Position numbers and translations under genes: made by a program
Shown here: piece after piece, positions 63,571 to 64,000 of the stretch
Position numbering within the stretch: the first letter of the stretch is position 1
Layout: each line of letters begins with the position of its first letter
Notes under the pieces: generated by a model
Told to the model about the DNA's origin: nothing
The model's input: only the letters and a program-made list of their open reading frames with translations
Database searches by the model: none
DNA from: Capricornis sumatraensis
Lineage: Eukaryota; Chordata; Mammalia; Artiodactyla; Bovidae
NCBI RefSeq assembly: GCF_032405125.1
Contig: NC_091071.1
Coordinates: 167,050,001-167,114,000, forward strand
Length of the DNA: 64,000 nt
Reading direction: 5' to 3'

Positions 63571-64000
63571 GCCTCATGAAGGCACTGCACCAGGTCAGCG
63601 GGTGCAGCCTCCAGGGCCCGCAGGGCAGAGCAGGGGAGGCGGCTGGACCCAGGAAAGGCTAGGGGAGCTGGGCAGTGGCCACTCGGCTCTGGAGGGCACC
63701 TGACAGGCGGGAAATCTGATTAATTAAATGTTGGCAAAATTTTAAAAAGAAAGGAAAAAAGAAAGACACTGTGTGGGCCAAACAGAGGCCATTTGTGGGT
63801 TGCATTTGGGCTCATGAGCTGTCACTTTGTAATCCATGGGATACCCACTATCTAGAGGCCATTGCTTGCTCCTGGACCCTTGATAAAAATGACTCACACC
63901 ACTGAGTGCTTACTACATCCAGGGGCATATGTGATGTTGTTAACTCTCCCCCCCTACTCCCTGTATCCCTACCATGTAACGTTATCCCACTCATCACACC
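63571..64000. other. unclassified DNA
   Basis: An A-rich run lies at 63740-63765. A possible reverse L2/MIR end lies near 63900 ('actgagtgcttactacatcc'). No gene is recognised to the window end. Confidence 0.4.

Noticed and set aside
63179..63703. A 174-codon plus-strand open frame
   Set aside because: It crosses two MIR copies in opposite orientation, so it cannot be a conserved coding region.
1..64000. A new multi-gene biological system (defence, toxin, biosynthetic or mobile cassette)
   Set aside because: I looked on both strands and found only retrotransposon remnants, simple repeats and noncoding DNA. No set of linked genes is supported.

Overview
This is mammalian nuclear DNA from a ruminant, most likely a bovid. 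The diagnosis rests on the repeats: RTE-type BovB LINEs, tRNA-derived Bov-tA SINEs, a dimeric BOV-A2 SINE and cetartiodactyl CHR-type SINEs. They lie over the usual ancient mammalian background of MIR, L2, L1M, MaLR (MLT1) LTRs and MER5-type DNA transposons. Nothing prokaryotic, viral-genomic, organellar or CRISPR-like is present. I could not support any intact cellular protein-coding gene, tRNA gene or rRNA gene. The window reads as intergenic or intronic DNA, and the only long reading frames with recognisable protein similarity are decayed BovB endonuclease/reverse transcriptase copies.

Layout. 1-2.3 kb: MIR and L1M relics. 2.3-6.6 kb: a rearranged BovB cluster. A 5'-truncated BovB sits inside an older, internally deleted BovB. 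A short copy of the flanking DNA lies about 4 kb downstream, inside a split MLT1 LTR, and preserves the site as it was before the insertion. 6.6-14.3 kb: BOV-A2 with a clean target duplication, many MIR and L2 pieces, one Bov-tA, and an LTR-like relic. 14.3-15.1 kb: an AT-rich block that could be a minus-strand 3' UTR. 15-24 kb: MIR, L2, a solo MLT1 LTR, several Bov-tA, a BovB fragment with target duplications, and two CHR SINEs. 24-28 kb: possible conserved noncoding DNA, a small CpG-rich patch and ATCC microsatellites. 28.1-29.7 kb: a second, badly decayed BovB that has lost its catalytic YADD motif. 31.0-31.45 kb: a degenerate tandem repeat of about 24 bp. 33-36 kb: AT-rich DNA with L1M pieces. 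38-41 kb: L2, with a CpG-rich, promoter-like stretch at 38.99-39.37 kb. 41-50 kb: SINEs, MER5-type elements, a long L2 split by a CHR SINE, a CA microsatellite and a GA-rich tract. 50-55 kb: L1M split by BovB, plus unique DNA. 55.7-56.2 kb: the strongest CpG island. 56-64 kb: MIR, L2, BovB, Bov-tA and a CTCF-like site.

No genes work together here and I found no new multi-gene system. The items most worth checking are the paralogous empty site and duplication around the BovB cluster, the 24-bp degenerate minisatellite, the two CpG islands and a few strong transcription-factor motif matches. All repeat calls come from recognising consensus sequence by eye. Repeat boundaries are approximate except where target-site duplications are stated.
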